This document shows positions 63,714 to 64,000 of a stretch of 64,000 bases of DNA, in pieces. Both the position numbers and the translations under genes were made by a program. The DNA is from Prorocentrum cordatum (taxonomy: Eukaryota; Sar; Dinophyceae; Prorocentrales; Prorocentraceae). Below the pieces are notes generated by a model that did not search any database, was not told the DNA's origin, and saw nothing but the letters and a program-made list of their open reading frames with translations. The stretch's first letter is position 1. Each line of letters begins with the position of its first letter. The DNA lies in NCBI GenBank assembly GCA_963575745.1, contig CAUYUJ010006335.1, positions 1,238,305-1,302,304 on the forward strand. Direction: 5' to 3'.

Positions 63714-64000
63714 GGTTTATGTTTCTGTTGGCCGTGTAGTTCGCCACAGGGCATGGTGTGCCAGACCCTCTTACAGTGGGGGCGTTCGTTCATGAATTCG
63801 CACAGGAGGCTTCAGACCCTTGAGGATATCCTTATCTAGTGAGTACGGCGGTGATATCCATTGCACATCCACGATTGGAGTTCCACTAGCTTCCAGACTT
63901 TGGATGATTTATCCCATGGTTCCTTATCGAATGCCCTCACTGTTTTGTTGTCTGTTCCTCCTCATCATCCTTTCGCCTCTTCCGCCACCTACTTCCGCGT
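63714..64000. other. No gene recognised, window end
   Basis: AT-richer mixed DNA; nothing supported. Confidence 0.4.

Overview
The window looks like nuclear DNA of a core dinoflagellate; the genus cannot be fixed by eye. Evidence: a degenerate copy of the dinoflagellate spliced-leader sequence (18620-18640); GC-rich coding with stop-free shadow frames; retroelement families typical of these genomes (a copia-like pol with a CTRDA...HGDD signature, a tyrosine-recombinase retrotransposon carrying a cytosine-methyltransferase-like domain, and a Penelope-like element with an N-terminal GIY-YIG nuclease); and very dense micro- and minisatellites. There are no bacterial operons, ribosomal genes or CRISPR arrays.

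Layout. 1-178 is an alternating purine/pyrimidine tract. 1873-5358 (minus) is a long unrecognised gene. 6460-7446 (plus) is a probable two-exon coiled-coil gene whose intron holds a repeat that reads as a conserved peptide on the other strand; a second copy lies at 11046-11180. 11680-17627 (minus) holds a very long open frame with a transposase-like Asp/Asn...CxxH region and an HMG-box-like region, plus possible downstream exons. 18600-22460 is a repeat block: spliced-leader relic, tandem coding-like repeats, a ~360-bp family, and 16-, 24- and 54-bp minisatellites. 22700-28600 is low-complexity DNA with decayed gene-like segments.

28602-36038 is a tyrosine-recombinase retrotransposon with the split-direct-repeat order A1-gag-pol-YR-B1-A2-B2. 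Pol carries RT, RNase H and a C5-methyltransferase-like domain that sits inside the RNase H domain. It has one nonsense codon and one frameshift; the recombinase gene is intact and starts at an ATGA overlap with the pol stop. A decayed copia pol follows (37745-38960), then an ~11-bp-periodic repeat family, 8-bp repeats, three short fold-back elements (41105, 46398, 48667), long GGA/CCT tracts and a 2.2-kb GGYAAT satellite (43096-45340).

49078-54902 (minus) is an intact, apparently young Penelope-like element lying in a CTG microsatellite, with identical ~430-bp terminal repeats and three reading frames: GIY-YIG plus RT, a Lys/Asp-rich protein, and a small hydrophobic protein. A second frame stays open across the whole RT gene. 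The last 9 kb is mostly repeats and GC-rich DNA with weak coding signals.

The retroelements are selfish units; nothing ties the host-like genes into one pathway. All gene ends are approximate because introns and trans-splicing cannot be resolved without RNA.
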